A stretch of DNA of 64,000 nucleotides from Clostridium aquiflavi. Its GTDB lineage: Bacteria; Bacillota; Clostridia; Clostridiales; Clostridiaceae. The position numbers and the translations under genes were made by a program. Of this stretch, positions 8,032 through 16,972 are shown piece by piece. The notes below the pieces were generated by a model, which was not told the DNA's origin, ran no database searches, and saw only the letters and a program-made list of their open reading frames with translations. Where the stretch lies: the NCBI RefSeq assembly GCF_031344075.1, contig NZ_JAVJAN010000013.1, positions 27,022-91,021 of the forward strand. Reading direction: 5' to 3'. Numbering within the stretch: position 1 is the stretch's first letter; each line of letters begins with the position of its first letter.

Positions 8032-8811
8032 ATGGATATTTTTTTGATTATAGGTGTTATTACAGGTCTTCTTGCAGTAGTTGTAGGGATGATTGTAAAA
8101 GGTGCGAATGTTGCAGTATTATTAAATCCTGCTGCAGCTATTATAATTCTTATTGGTACTACTGCTGCAGTAATGAACTCTTTTCCGAAAAAAGAGTTTC
8201 TTTCAATCCCTAAAATTATGGGGGTTCTGTTTAAAGAAAGAAAAGGTGAAGATCCAGTTTCAATTATAAAACAACTTGTTGAAATATCGCAATTAACTAG
8301 AAAAAATGGATTATTATCGCTTGAAGGTACAGTACAAAAAATGGAAAACAAATTTATGAAAAAAGGTTTAGAAATGGTAGTGGATGGTTTAGACTCAGAA
8401 GTAATAAGAGATACTTTGGAAATGGAGATTGAGAGCACAGAAGAAAGACATCGTAATGGTGCTGCTATTTTTACAGCAGCAGGTGGTGCTGCGCCAACAC
8501 TTGGAGTTTTAGGAGCAGTTGTTGGTTTAATTGGTGCTCTTGGAAACTTAAATGATACTGAAAAATTAGGTCACATGATAGCGGGAGCATTCGTTGCAAC
8601 TCTTTATGGTATTTTCGTTGGTTACGTAGTTTGTCATCCTTTTGCCTCTAGACTAAAAAGAAAATCTCATGAAGAAATAAGTAATATGTATATTATATTT
8701 GAAGGGGTTTTAGCTATTCAATCAAGCGCAAATCCTAAGAGTATTGAAAGAAAACTAGTTGGTATGTTACCACCAAAAGATAGAGCTGAAATTGAGAGAA
8801 TGAATAATTAA
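8032..8811 (+). CDS. motA: Flagellar motor stator protein MotA
   Basis: Membrane stator subunit that, with MotB, conducts H+ or Na+ and drives flagellar rotation. The 259-residue product starts MDIFLIIGVITG, a first membrane helix, with two more helices in GAAPTLGVLGAVVGLIGAL and AFVATLYGIFVGYVV; the large cytoplasmic loop lies between. The start is the ATG at 8032 because AGGGGGG stands 7 bases upstream; the open frame continuing upstream to 7879 is noncoding. motB follows after 23 bases with its own SD, forming a two-gene operon. Confidence 0.94.
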   Translation: MDIFLIIGVITGLLAVVVGMIVKGANVAVLLNPAAAIIILIGTTAAVMNSFPKKEFLSIPKIMGVLFKERKGEDPVSIIKQLVEISQLTRKNGLLSLEGTVQKMENKFMKKGLEMVVDGLDSEVIRDTLEMEIESTEERHRNGAAIFTAAGGAAPTLGVLGAVVGLIGALGNLNDTEKLGHMIAGAFVATLYGIFVGYVVCHPFASRLKRKSHEEISNMYIIFEGVLAIQSSANPKSIERKLVGMLPPKDRAEIERMNN

Positions 8812-8834
8812 ACTTAAATCAAAGGAGAATAAGG

Positions 8835-9563
8835 ATGAAAAAGAAAAAAGAACATCATGAAGAACATGTCGATGAAACATGGCTTATTCCGTATGCAGAT
8901 ATGCTAACACTTTTATTAGCTCTCTTTATTGTTATGTTTGCTATGAGTAAAGTAGATAACCAAAAGCTACAACAAGCTAGTGAACAATTCAGCGTTATTT
9001 TTTCAGGTACTAACAGTGCAATGAAAGGCGGAAAACCCGATATGTCTACGGAGGAGGCTAGTATATCAGAGTCTAATAATTCTACAGTTGAAGACGGAAA
9101 AATGAATGAAGTAAAGCAAATGTTAGAGAAAGAAATTAGTCAACAAGGATATTCTGATAAAGTTAAGGTTGATCTTAATGAAGGTGGGTTAGAAGTTTCA
9201 ATACAGGATGTTATACTTTTTAATTCAGGTGATGCAGATGTGTTAAAAAATGTACATCCATTACTTTTAAAAATTTCAGGCATGCTTCAGGGTCTAGATA
9301 ATGATATTAAAATTGTAGGACATACAGACAATGTTCCAATTAATAATACTAACTTCCGTTCTAATTGGGATTTAAGTGCAATACGTGCTATAAATGTAAT
9401 GAATTTTATGGTTGGTTCAGGAGGCATTAAACAAGAAAAAATATCAATTCAAGCTTATGGTGATCAAAAACCTAAATTTGATAATTCTACAGATGAAGGT
9501 AAAGCTAAAAATCGAAGAGTGGAAATTTTTGTAGGTCGTAAGTACCCAGCAGAAAAGAAATAA
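8835..9563 (+). CDS. motB: Flagellar motor stator protein MotB
   Basis: Partner of MotA. The N terminus has a short cytoplasmic tail and a single membrane helix containing the ion-binding aspartate D22 (PYADMLTLLLALF). A linker follows, then a C-terminal OmpA/MotB peptidoglycan-binding domain with VGHTDNVPI and NRRVEIFV near residues 155-235. The length of 242 aa is normal and the SD AAAGGAG is good. The transcript ends at the hairpin just downstream. Confidence 0.94.
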   Translation: MKKKKEHHEEHVDETWLIPYADMLTLLLALFIVMFAMSKVDNQKLQQASEQFSVIFSGTNSAMKGGKPDMSTEEASISESNNSTVEDGKMNEVKQMLEKEISQQGYSDKVKVDLNEGGLEVSIQDVILFNSGDADVLKNVHPLLLKISGMLQGLDNDIKIVGHTDNVPINNTNFRSNWDLSAIRAINVMNFMVGSGGIKQEKISIQAYGDQKPKFDNSTDEGKAKNRRVEIFVGRKYPAEKK

Positions 9564-9579
9564 TAAAAATCAACCATAT

Positions 9580-9619
9580 AAAAACAAGGAAGAACACTTA
9601 AAGTTCTTCCTTGTTTTTA
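9580..9619. terminator. Terminator after motAB, convergent
   Basis: A 16-bp stem (9580-9595 with 9603-9618), A-rich on the 5' side and T-rich on the 3' side, so it works in both directions: for motAB on plus and the ferritin-like gene on minus. Confidence 0.9.
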
Positions 9620-9624
9620 TATAT

Positions 9625-10137
9625 TTATACTATATTATTATATTTATGTTTATCTAAAATAACCAATGTTTTTGTTAATTCCTCCACATGTTCCTTTTCA
9701 TCTTTAGTTATTTCTTTTATAAGTTCTATGGCCTTTTCATTTTCTAGATTTTCAATAAAAAATTCATATAATACTATAGCTTCTAGTTCACCTTTTATAG
9801 CATCTCTTATATGAGTAAGTAAATTGCTTTTACTTCCCTTACCATTATATTCTTTATATTTTTCCTTTGATGATATTTCTAGATGTTCATCTACTTCAGC
9901 CTTTACTGCTGCTTGCTCTTTATCTACACTTCTTAATGCTTGCAAAAACAGTCCATAATGCCTTTTTTCTTCCTCCATTATATGATGGAATATATCTTTT
10001 ACTTCTTTATTATCAGTTAAACTTATAAAATAACTATAATCATTTATTGCAACTATTTCAGCAATCATTCCTTCTCTAAAAAAAGTTTCAATATTTTTTA
10101 AAATTCCTTGTGGTTGTCTATTTGTAGTGTAACTCAT
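9625..10137 (-). CDS. Ferritin-like/rubrerythrin-type diiron protein
   Basis: Four-helix ferritin-like protein with two repeated halves carrying E...ExxH-type ligands: REGMIAEIVAIND with EEEKRHYGLFL, and IKGELEAIVLYEFF with TKDEKEHVEEL. This is the rubrerythrin-like diiron fold without the C-terminal rubredoxin. It is soluble and cytoplasmic, 170 aa, with a good SD (AAAGGAG). Likely roles are peroxide reduction or iron handling in an anaerobe; which one cannot be read here. The residues 90-115 between the halves are charged and probably exposed. Confidence 0.8.
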   Translation of the reverse strand: MSYTTNRQPQGILKNIETFFREGMIAEIVAINDYSYFISLTDNKEVKDIFHHIMEEEKRHYGLFLQALRSVDKEQAAVKAEVDEHLEISSKEKYKEYNGKGSKSNLLTHIRDAIKGELEAIVLYEFFIENLENEKAIELIKEITKDEKEHVEELTKTLVILDKHKYNNIV

Positions 10138-10322
10138 AAATATCTCCTTTAATCAATTACTTATTAATATTTTATTAAAGCAAATACCTATTGTTACACT
10201 TGGTCATAATATTAGAATGTGTTTTAAATCAATATTAATGAATTATCATATCTATAGTATAATAAGCATAATCTAAATATTGGATATTTATTTTTATAGC
10301 ATTATAGTAAAATCTTTAATAT

Positions 10323-10910
10323 TTATTTATGAGCTGGCCATTTGCATTCTGTAAATTGTATTTCTGTAAACACAGCATTAAATGAAGATTTTTCCGGACT
10401 ACAAGCATATACTCCTATACGTATTTCATCACTTGCTTTAAATAAATGGAAAATTCTCATTTGTTTAAAATTAACTCCGTCATATGAATTTTCAATACAA
10501 TAATCATTTTCACGGCGACTAAGTCGATAATACATTTGTTTGTATTTTGCAGAAATATCAGTAGTTGCCCAATCCGAATAACCATAATTAGTTACTACAC
10601 TTCCAAGTCTTTGGTATTCTTCATTTTGATATTCAATAGATGCTTTAAACCAATTATCACTATCTTGGTAAATTATAACACCACATTGATCAAAACGATG
10701 ATTACTGTCAAATTGAGTTTTCACTACAAAAGAAAAATTTTTTTCATTTGTGCTAACTAACAATGCCGGTGCATTATTGTTTTGAAATCCATAATAAGTT
10801 CTTTGCCAAAGATCTGTTCCTGGCTCAGTTTTAATAACAATCTTTTCATCTGATATAATATATGTTTTGGGTTCAAAAATCCAAGACGCTTCATTATTTT
10901 TAAATAACAT
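10323..10910 (-). CDS. DUF1349 concanavalin-like domain protein
   Basis: Single-domain beta-sandwich protein of the DUF1349 family (sometimes labelled 'regulation of enolase', an unproven name). Typical stretches are TDLWQRTYYGF near residue 35, FDQCGVIIYQD, WFKASIEYQ and IRIGVYACSPE. At 195 aa it has normal length and no signal peptide. It starts 20 bases after the sugar acetyltransferase gene with its own GGAGGG, so the two are probably cotranscribed. The fold suggests carbohydrate binding or processing; no catalytic claim can be made. Confidence 0.8.
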   Translation of the reverse strand: MLFKNNEASWIFEPKTYIISDEKIVIKTEPGTDLWQRTYYGFQNNNAPALLVSTNEKNFSFVVKTQFDSNHRFDQCGVIIYQDSDNWFKASIEYQNEEYQRLGSVVTNYGYSDWATTDISAKYKQMYYRLSRRENDYCIENSYDGVNFKQMRIFHLFKASDEIRIGVYACSPEKSSFNAVFTEIQFTECKWPAHK

Positions 10911-10930
10911 TATTTTCCCTCCATTTAGTA

Positions 10931-11491
10931 TTATTCTTCATCTATAATTCTTATAACTCTACAAGGATTTCCTACAGCTACTGCATTATCTGGAATATCT
11001 TTTGTAACAACACTTCCTGATCCAATTACTGCATTTCTCCCTATTTTAACTCCTGGATTTATAGTTGTTCCTCCACCAATCCAAGCTCCATCTCCTATTT
11101 CAATAGGATGTGCATACTCTAGCCCTGAAATTCTTTGTGAAGGTGATAATGGATGTCCTGCTGTAAAAATATTCACATTAGGACCTATAAGTACATCCTT
11201 TCCTATTGTTACTTTAGCACAATCTAATATTGTACAATTATAATTTACATAAGAATTTTCACCCCAATGAATATTGTATCCATAGTCACATCTAAAAGGT
11301 GGTTCTATATAAAAATTTTCACCCACATATCCAAATAGCTTTGCAATTAGTTCATTTCTTTTTTCTACTTCACTCGGATGTAATGAGTTAAATTCAAAAA
11401 TCACCTCTTTAGCATGTTGTCTTTCAGAAAATAGATCTTCTCCAAGAGCTAAATATAAGTCTCCATTTAACATTTTTTCTTTTTCAGTCAT
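10931..11491 (-). CDS. Maltose/galactoside O-acetyltransferase family
   Basis: Left-handed beta-helix acetyltransferase of the Maa/LacA/NodL group that transfers acetyl from acetyl-CoA to a sugar hydroxyl. The N-terminal MTEKEKMLNGDLY is the family's Mac domain. Hexapeptide repeats run from about residue 70 to 175, with the catalytic histidine in NIFTAGHPL and the CoA-side motifs WIGGGTTINPGVKIG and VIGSGSVVTKDIP. The length of 186 aa is typical and the SD is AAAGGAG. It is divergent from the AraC regulator, which is the likely controller. Confidence 0.9.
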   Translation of the reverse strand: MTEKEKMLNGDLYLALGEDLFSERQHAKEVIFEFNSLHPSEVEKRNELIAKLFGYVGENFYIEPPFRCDYGYNIHWGENSYVNYNCTILDCAKVTIGKDVLIGPNVNIFTAGHPLSPSQRISGLEYAHPIEIGDGAWIGGGTTINPGVKIGRNAVIGSGSVVTKDIPDNAVAVGNPCRVIRIIDEE

Positions 11492-11655
11492 AATTAATTC
11501 TCCTTTAATATATTCTAATTTATAAATAAACTTTACTTATTTTGCTTTTGTTTCTTGCAAAATATCTCTATAATGATATTATATTTAATAAAAGTAATAT
11601 ATACTTGCAATAAATTGATAATAAATAACACAAAACTGACATTAATGGTGATAAA

Positions 11656-12534
11656 ATGATAAAAGATAATTGTAGAGAAAAAAGAGAACATGGTAGTTTT
11701 TTACTACCGCTAGGCATATATAATGTTTCCTTAGGTAATATTGAAAAATCAATAACAGCACATTGGCATAATGAACTAGAATTAATTTTAGTTTTATCTG
11801 GACAATTTAATTTAAAAATCAATGCAGATTCTTATACTTGTAAAAAAGGTGATATAATCCTAATAAATAGCGGATTTCTTCATTATTTTAGTACTGAAGA
11901 AAATCATTCTAGCACTTGGAATTCTATTGTTTTCAATATGGAACAATTAAATAGCAATATTATTGATAATTGTTCCGTTAACTTTATAACTCCTATAATA
12001 AATAATGAATTTGAACTTCCAGTAATTATTAATAAAGATTCTCTTATTAATGATGAATTAAAAAATATAATATTAAATATTACTGATACTTATAATTCAA
12101 AATATTATGGTTTTGAACTAGAAATCAAATCATTGCTTTTTAGATATTTTTCTCTTCTATTTAAATTTAATTTGATAAAAAAGAAAACAAATAATACATA
12201 TTTAAATAAAGAAAAAATTGAAAAAATTAAAATTATACTCAAATACATACAAGAAAATTATAATAAAGAAATAGATATTAATACACTTTCTTCTATATGC
12301 CATTACAATCAATATCACTTTATGAGATTTTTCAAAAAGTACACTGGTAAAACCTGCATTCAATTTATAAAAAATTATAGATTAGAAAAAGCTGCAAATT
12401 TAATTTCAAATACTGATTTATCTATAACTGAAATATCATTAGAAGTTGGTTTTAGTAATATTTCTTATTTTATAAGAAGTTTTAAAGAAAAGTATAATGT
12501 AACCCCTAAAGAATTCAAAATAGGCTTTAAATAA
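11656..12534 (+). CDS. AraC family regulator with cupin sensor domain
   Basis: The N-terminal half (about residues 15-110) is an AraC_binding cupin with HWHNELELILVLSG and KKGDIILINSGFLH. The C-terminal 100 residues contain the paired helix-turn-helix, with YNQYHFMRFFKKYTG and ITEISLEVGFSNISYFIRSFKEKY. It is probably a sugar-responsive activator. It is transcribed away from the O-acetyltransferase/DUF1349 pair across a 164-base spacer, the usual layout for local control. The ribosome binding site is weak (GGTGATAAA then ATG). Confidence 0.88.
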   Translation: MIKDNCREKREHGSFLLPLGIYNVSLGNIEKSITAHWHNELELILVLSGQFNLKINADSYTCKKGDIILINSGFLHYFSTEENHSSTWNSIVFNMEQLNSNIIDNCSVNFITPIINNEFELPVIINKDSLINDELKNIILNITDTYNSKYYGFELEIKSLLFRYFSLLFKFNLIKKKTNNTYLNKEKIEKIKIILKYIQENYNKEIDINTLSSICHYNQYHFMRFFKKYTGKTCIQFIKNYRLEKAANLISNTDLSITEISLEVGFSNISYFIRSFKEKYNVTPKEFKIGFK

Positions 12535-12540
12535 TAAAAA

Positions 12541-12580
12541 AATAGTAGCTAATTTATAAATTTAAGACTAGCTACTATTA
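12541..12580 (+). terminator. Terminator after the AraC gene
   Basis: Arms 12541-12551 and 12569-12579 pair perfectly (AATAGTAGCTA with its complement) a few bases after the AraC stop codon. The trailing T-rich stretch is modest. Confidence 0.7.
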
Positions 12581-12667
12581 CATATATTTTTATATTTGTC
12601 TATCATAATGGAATTTATACTATTATATAGACTCTTTTTTACCTGAGTTCATCTTTCATAAATAAAT

Positions 12668-12877
12668 TTAACTCATTAGAAAATCTAATATATTCCATCC
12701 ATTCTTCGTATTAGCCTTGTACAATTCTGTATAGCCACATTGAGAACAAGAAATTGTAATAAACTTCTTATTTTGAATATCAAATATTTTAGCAAAATTT
12801 CCACCAGTTGCTTGAAATTGATCACTTTCGTATCTATTACATCCGCATTTTGAACAAACATATTGACGTTTTTCCAT
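12668..12877 (-). CDS. Small Zn-ribbon protein, putative nucleic-acid binding
   Basis: A 69-residue protein with four cysteines in two CxxC knuckles, YVCSKCGCN at the N terminus and ISCSQCGYTELYK in the middle, forming one zinc ribbon. Such proteins (DUF2082-like) are annotated as predicted nucleic-acid binding, with no defined function. The start follows AGGAGG. An alternative overlapping frame of 71 codons lacks the cysteine pattern and is not coding. Confidence 0.82.
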   Translation of the reverse strand: MEKRQYVCSKCGCNRYESDQFQATGGNFAKIFDIQNKKFITISCSQCGYTELYKANTKNGWNILDFLMS

Positions 12878-13035
12878 AGTATCCTCCTGAATTTTCTCAT
12901 TTTAAATTATTATACTAATATATTAACATAGCTAATTTACATGTTTCCTTAATCTATTCTTAAATTTATGTTTATAAATAATTAATAGTTACTAAACTGT
13001 ATTCTTTGATAAAAACATTAATATATGATAGAATT

Positions 13036-13181
13036 AATTTAACCCTTACTTTAAGGATATTCCTGAGAGAAAAGGTAACAATTAAAAAAATGTTCTGAAA
13101 TACATGAGGGTTTTACCCAAATGAGAAGGCGAATATATAATTAAGTATGTATCTCTATGCCTTTTTTGCATAGAGTTTTTT
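13036..13181 (+). promoter_or_regulatory. Structured leader with terminator upstream of the hydrogenase regulator gene
   Basis: AACCCT (13041-13046) can pair with AGGGTT (13107-13112), enclosing helices such as AAGGATATTCCT and AACA/TGTT. The region ends in a classic terminator, CTCTATGC/GCATAGAG (13153-13160 with 13168-13175) followed by six T. The terminator is 120 bases before the TM1266-type gene. This is the layout of a transcription-attenuation riboswitch. I compared it mentally with TPP, SAM, c-di-GMP, purine, lysine, glycine and T-box cores and none fits, so the ligand is unknown. Confidence 0.55.
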
Positions 13182-13300
13182 ATTTTTGTGCCAAATTTGT
13201 TTTATATAAATTTTAAAATGCATATTAATAAAAATTCAAAGTTCATTATCACATTATGAATTTTGTTATTTACTTAATATTTAAGAAGGGATGGATATTT

Positions 13301-13549
13301 ATGGATACAAGAATTGCTTTAATAGGCATAATAGTTCAAGATACAACTGTAACTGAAAAAGTAAATACTATCTTGCATGATTATAATAAATATATAATTG
13401 GAAGAATGGGACTTCCTTATAAGGAAAAAAATCTTGCCATTATAAGTATTGTAGTTGATGCTAGTAATGATATTATAAGTTCATTATCAGGTAAATTGGG
13501 TATGCTTAAAGGCATAAATGTAAAAACTATGTATTCAAAAACAAATTAA
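13301..13549 (+). CDS. TM1266-family putative iron-only hydrogenase regulator
   Basis: An 82-residue ACT-like protein of the TM1266 family, named for its association with [FeFe] hydrogenase maturation genes. Visible family features are TRIALIGIIVQD at the N terminus, YIIGRMGLPYKEK in the middle and SGKLGMLKGINVKTMYSK at the C terminus. The ATG at 13301 is used because GAAGGGATGG precedes it; the frame open from 13256 has no SD. hydG follows 57 bases downstream on the same strand. A regulatory or chaperone role in hydrogenase assembly is presumed from context. Confidence 0.85.
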   Translation: MDTRIALIGIIVQDTTVTEKVNTILHDYNKYIIGRMGLPYKEKNLAIISIVVDASNDIISSLSGKLGMLKGINVKTMYSKTN

Positions 13550-13606
13550 TCCCTATTAACTTTAATGTTGTCAGAACAGCTTTAATAAAATTAATATGGA
13601 AAGAAG

Positions 13607-15034
13607 ATGTTTGACATGTATAATGTAAAATCAAGTATAGCAACTGAATTTATTAATAACGAAGAGATTTTAGAAACTCTTAAGTTTGCAGAAGAAAATA
13701 AGAGAAATAAAGTTTTAATTAATGAAATTTTAGAAAAGGCAAAAGAATATAAAGGCCTTTCTCATAAAGAAGCTGCTGTACTACTTGAATGTGATTTAGA
13801 TGAAGAAATAGCCAAAATACATGATTTAGCTAAAGAGATAAAACAAAAATTTTATGGAAATAGAATTGTTATGTTTGCACCTCTTTATTTATCAAATTAT
13901 TGTGTAAATGGATGTACTTATTGTCCATACCATCATCAAAACAAACATATAAGTAGAAAGAAATTAACTCAAGAAGAAATTAAGAGAGAAGTAATTGCTC
14001 TTCAAGATATGGGACATAAAAGACTTGCTTTAGAAACTGGAGAAGATCCTATTAATAATCCAATAGAATATGTTCTTGAAAGTATAAAAACTATTTATAG
14101 CATAAAACATAAAAATGGTGCTATAAGAAGAGCGAATGTTAATATAGCAGCTACAACAGTTGAAAACTATAGAAAACTTAAAGAAGCTGGAATTGGAACA
14201 TATATTTTATTCCAAGAAACTTATAACAAAGAAGCTTATGAAAAACTTCACCCAACTGGACCAAAACATGATTATGCTTATCATACAGAAGCTATGGATA
14301 GAGCTATGGATGGTGGAATTGATGATGTTGGTTGTGGTGTTTTATTTGGATTAAATCTTTATAGATATGATTTTGTTGGTCTATTAATGCATGCTGAACA
14401 TTTAGAAGCTGCTAAAGGAGTTGGCCCTCATACTATAAGTGTTCCTAGAATAAGACCTGCTGATGATATAAATCCTGAAGATTTTGCAAATGCAATTTCA
14501 GATGAATTATTAGAAAAAATAGTAGCTATTCTTAGAATTGCAGTACCATATACAGGAATTATTGTTTCTACAAGAGAATCTCAAGAAGCAAGAGAAAAAC
14601 TTTTAAAAGTTGGTGTTTCACAATTAAGTGGTGGTTCTTGTACAAGCGTTGGTGGATACGTTGAAAAAGAAAAAGAAGAAGATAATTCTGCTCAATTCGA
14701 TGTAAATGACAATAGAAAATTAGATGAAATAGTTAATTGGTTATTAGAGATGGGGCACATTCCTAGTTTCTGTACTGCTTGTTATAGAGAAGGAAGAACT
14801 GGAGATAGGTTTATGAGTCTTGTTAAATCTGGGCAAATAGCTAACTGCTGTCAACCAAACGCTTTAATGACTTTAAAAGAATACTTAGAAGATTATGCTT
14901 CTTCAAAAACTAAGAAAAATGGTGAAAAAGTAATAGAAAAAGAAATTACTAGAATTCCAAGTGATAAAGTTAAAGAGGTAGTAATTAAACATTTAGAAGA
15001 ATTAAATGAAGGAAAACGTGATTTTAGATTCTAA
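13607..15034 (+). CDS. hydG: [FeFe] hydrogenase H-cluster maturase HydG
   Basis: Radical SAM tyrosine lyase that makes the CO and CN ligands (as an Fe(CO)2CN unit) for the H-cluster. The SAM cluster motif is CVNGCTYC near residue 100, followed by GHKRLALETGEDP. The C-terminal auxiliary cluster ligands are CTACYREGRTGDRFM and IANCCQPNALM. At 475 aa it is full length. HydE and HydF are not in the window. Another reachable start is the ATG three codons later; the SD (GGAAAGAAG) does not decide between them. The target hydrogenase is encoded 2 kb downstream on the other strand. Confidence 0.95.
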   Translation: MFDMYNVKSSIATEFINNEEILETLKFAEENKRNKVLINEILEKAKEYKGLSHKEAAVLLECDLDEEIAKIHDLAKEIKQKFYGNRIVMFAPLYLSNYCVNGCTYCPYHHQNKHISRKKLTQEEIKREVIALQDMGHKRLALETGEDPINNPIEYVLESIKTIYSIKHKNGAIRRANVNIAATTVENYRKLKEAGIGTYILFQETYNKEAYEKLHPTGPKHDYAYHTEAMDRAMDGGIDDVGCGVLFGLNLYRYDFVGLLMHAEHLEAAKGVGPHTISVPRIRPADDINPEDFANAISDELLEKIVAILRIAVPYTGIIVSTRESQEAREKLLKVGVSQLSGGSCTSVGGYVEKEKEEDNSAQFDVNDNRKLDEIVNWLLEMGHIPSFCTACYREGRTGDRFMSLVKSGQIANCCQPNALMTLKEYLEDYASSKTKKNGEKVIEKEITRIPSDKVKEVVIKHLEELNEGKRDFRF

Positions 15035-15043
15035 TATAAATTC

Positions 15044-15080
15044 AAAGGCTATTGCATATTATTTTGCAATAGCCTCTATT
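15044..15080 (+). terminator. Terminator after hydG
   Basis: Arms AGGCTATTGCA (15046-15056) and its complement (15065-15075), 8-base loop, T-rich tail. It lies between hydG and the convergent oxidoreductase gene. Confidence 0.8.
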
Positions 15081-15210
15081 TAAATAACTTCATTTACATT
15101 ATATATGTGTATCACAATTATTCACTGTATCTTTTTCCTGCCATCCACCTCATTTGTTGTGCTATATATTATGTAACGAGTATAAAAAATTGTTACAAAT
15201 TACTTTTATT

Positions 15211-16656
15211 TTACTTATCGCAGTTTCTAATAATATCTATATTTACTCTTTTAGGTGGTTCTTCTTCATTTTTTCCTCTTACTGTAACTTCTTCTACTGG
15301 AATATTCATCTCTCTTGATATTATATTTTTTACTCTAGGTCTGCAAAAATTACCTTGGCAAAATCCCATTCCTGCTCTTGTACGTCTTTTTATAGCATCT
15401 GTAGATTTTATTGGAATCCCTCTATTCATTGCATCTATTATCTCTGCTTCAGTCACACATTCACACCTGCATATTATATTTTTCTTTGGATCTTCATCAT
15501 CTATCTTTCCAGCAAAATCTTTGTCTTTTTTAATTATTATAGGTTTTCTATACGGATTAAATCTTTCATTTTTAATTAACTTTAATCCAGATTCTTTAAT
15601 AATTTCAACTATTTTTTCTGCTATAGCTGGTGAAGATGTTACCCCTGGTGAATCTATGCCTGCGGCATTTATAAATCCTTTAATATTACTTTCACCTATG
15701 ACAAAATCGCCTGAACTACTAACTGCTCTTACCCCTGCAAAAGTAGTTAAAGCTTTACTCACATCAAAATTCGGTATAGACTTTCTTGCTGTTTCTATTA
15801 TGTTTTCAATACTTTCTTTATCTGTTCCTATGTCTTCTCTATCATCTGTTTGTTCAGCATCAGGTCCTATCATAAAATTCCCATGATAAGTTGTAGTAAC
15901 CAGTATTCCTTTTCCCTTTTCTGTAGGAACTGGGAAGATAACTCTATTTACAAGATATCCTTGATCTTTTGTAGAAAGTACATACTGTCCTCTTTTCGGC
16001 AATATTTTAAATTGATCTAATCCTATCATATTAGCTATTTTATCGCTATAAAGCCCCGCTGCATTTACAACATACTTACTCTCTATTATTCCATTATTAG
16101 TACTTATTTTAAAAGCTTCATCTTTTTTCTCTATACCTAATACTGTTGTTTCTAATTTTAAATCTACTCCATTTTCTATTGCATTCTCCGTAAGTGCTAT
16201 TGTCATCTCATAAGGAGAAACTACTCCAACACTTTTAGCATATAATGCAACTTTTACTTCTTTATTTATATGAGGTTCTAATTCTTTTATTTTATCTCCA
16301 TGTATTATATCTAAATCATTGCATCCAACTTTTAAACCATTTTCATATAAATCTTCTATTTTCTTTTCATCTTCTTCATTAAATCCTATTACTAATGCAC
16401 CTGGTTTTCTATATCCAAAATTAAGTTCTTTTTCAAGCTGACTATACATACTATTTCCTTTTATACATAATTCACCTTTTAAAGTTCCATATTTAGCTAC
16501 ATATCCACCATGTACAATACCGCTGTTTGCTTTTGAAGCTCCTGTTGCAACATCCTCTTCCTTCTCTATAAGACACACTTTTAAATCATATTTTGATAAT
16601 TCTCTAGCAATAGCTGATCCAACTATTCCTGCTCCTATAATACTAACATCATACAT
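15211..16656 (-). CDS. GlpA/LhgO-like FAD oxidoreductase with BFD-type [2Fe-2S] domain
   Basis: N-terminal DAO fold: IIGAGIVGSAIARELS binds FAD, KANSGIVHGGY follows, and the substrate half extends to about residue 370. The C-terminal part has a bacterioferritin-associated-ferredoxin-like cluster, CRCECVTEAEI and GFCQGNFCRP. This architecture is that of anaerobic glycerol-3-phosphate dehydrogenase GlpA and of related clostridial 2-hydroxyacid oxidoreductases, so it likely oxidises glycerol-3-phosphate or a hydroxyacid. The usual GlpB/GlpC partners or a small NADH-oxidase/DUF1667 gene are not adjacent. The ATG at 16656 follows GGGAGG; upstream codons to 16680 are rejected. The product is 481 aa. 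Confidence 0.88.
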   Translation of the reverse strand: MYDVSIIGAGIVGSAIARELSKYDLKVCLIEKEEDVATGASKANSGIVHGGYVAKYGTLKGELCIKGNSMYSQLEKELNFGYRKPGALVIGFNEEDEKKIEDLYENGLKVGCNDLDIIHGDKIKELEPHINKEVKVALYAKSVGVVSPYEMTIALTENAIENGVDLKLETTVLGIEKKDEAFKISTNNGIIESKYVVNAAGLYSDKIANMIGLDQFKILPKRGQYVLSTKDQGYLVNRVIFPVPTEKGKGILVTTTYHGNFMIGPDAEQTDDREDIGTDKESIENIIETARKSIPNFDVSKALTTFAGVRAVSSSGDFVIGESNIKGFINAAGIDSPGVTSSPAIAEKIVEIIKESGLKLIKNERFNPYRKPIIIKKDKDFAGKIDDEDPKKNIICRCECVTEAEIIDAMNRGIPIKSTDAIKRRTRAGMGFCQGNFCRPRVKNIISREMNIPVEEVTVRGKNEEEPPKRVNIDIIRNCDK

Positions 16657-16972
16657 AAATTGCCCTCCCAAATTCAACATTTTATATTAAATGATATTTA
16701 TTATTATTTAATTAATATTATTTTACAACTTTTAAAAATAAAATACTAGTATAATTTCATAAAACTTTTAAAATTTAGAAATTTAATTTTCTTATTCTTT
16801 ACATTATATATTATGTATAATAAATTTATATAAAATACTTGATATGAATAAGTGATTTATTTAAAAATAAAAAAATCAACCCATATTAACTACAGGTTGA
16901 TTTTTTGCATTGCTAACTTTTTTAGGTTATAAATTTAATTTTTAAAATAAACATCCTATGTTTACCTATGGA
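16657..16972. other. Spacer with one terminator
   Basis: No gene. It contains the terminator for the hydrogenase gene and, near 16700-16860, AT-rich sequence that should hold the promoter of the GlpA-like gene. Nothing else stands out. Confidence 0.5.
16869..16907. terminator. Terminator downstream of the hydrogenase gene
   Basis: Arms 16870-16881 and 16895-16906 form a 12-bp stem ending in A and T runs on both sides. It is on the 3' side of the minus-strand hydrogenase gene. Confidence 0.85.

Noticed and set aside
12685..12900. Second 71-codon frame overlapping the Zn-ribbon gene
   Set aside because: It lacks the CxxC pattern and an SD and is simply another frame of the same DNA.
13036..13181. 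TPP, SAM or T-box leader
   Set aside because: CTGAGAG resembles part of TPP, but the pyrophosphate-arm consensus is absent; there is no S-box or T-box core.
15107..15886. 259-codon plus-strand open frame
   Set aside because: It is the antisense of the GlpA-like oxidoreductase, with Ser/Pro/Leu bias and no ribosome binding site; the minus-strand protein has clear motifs.
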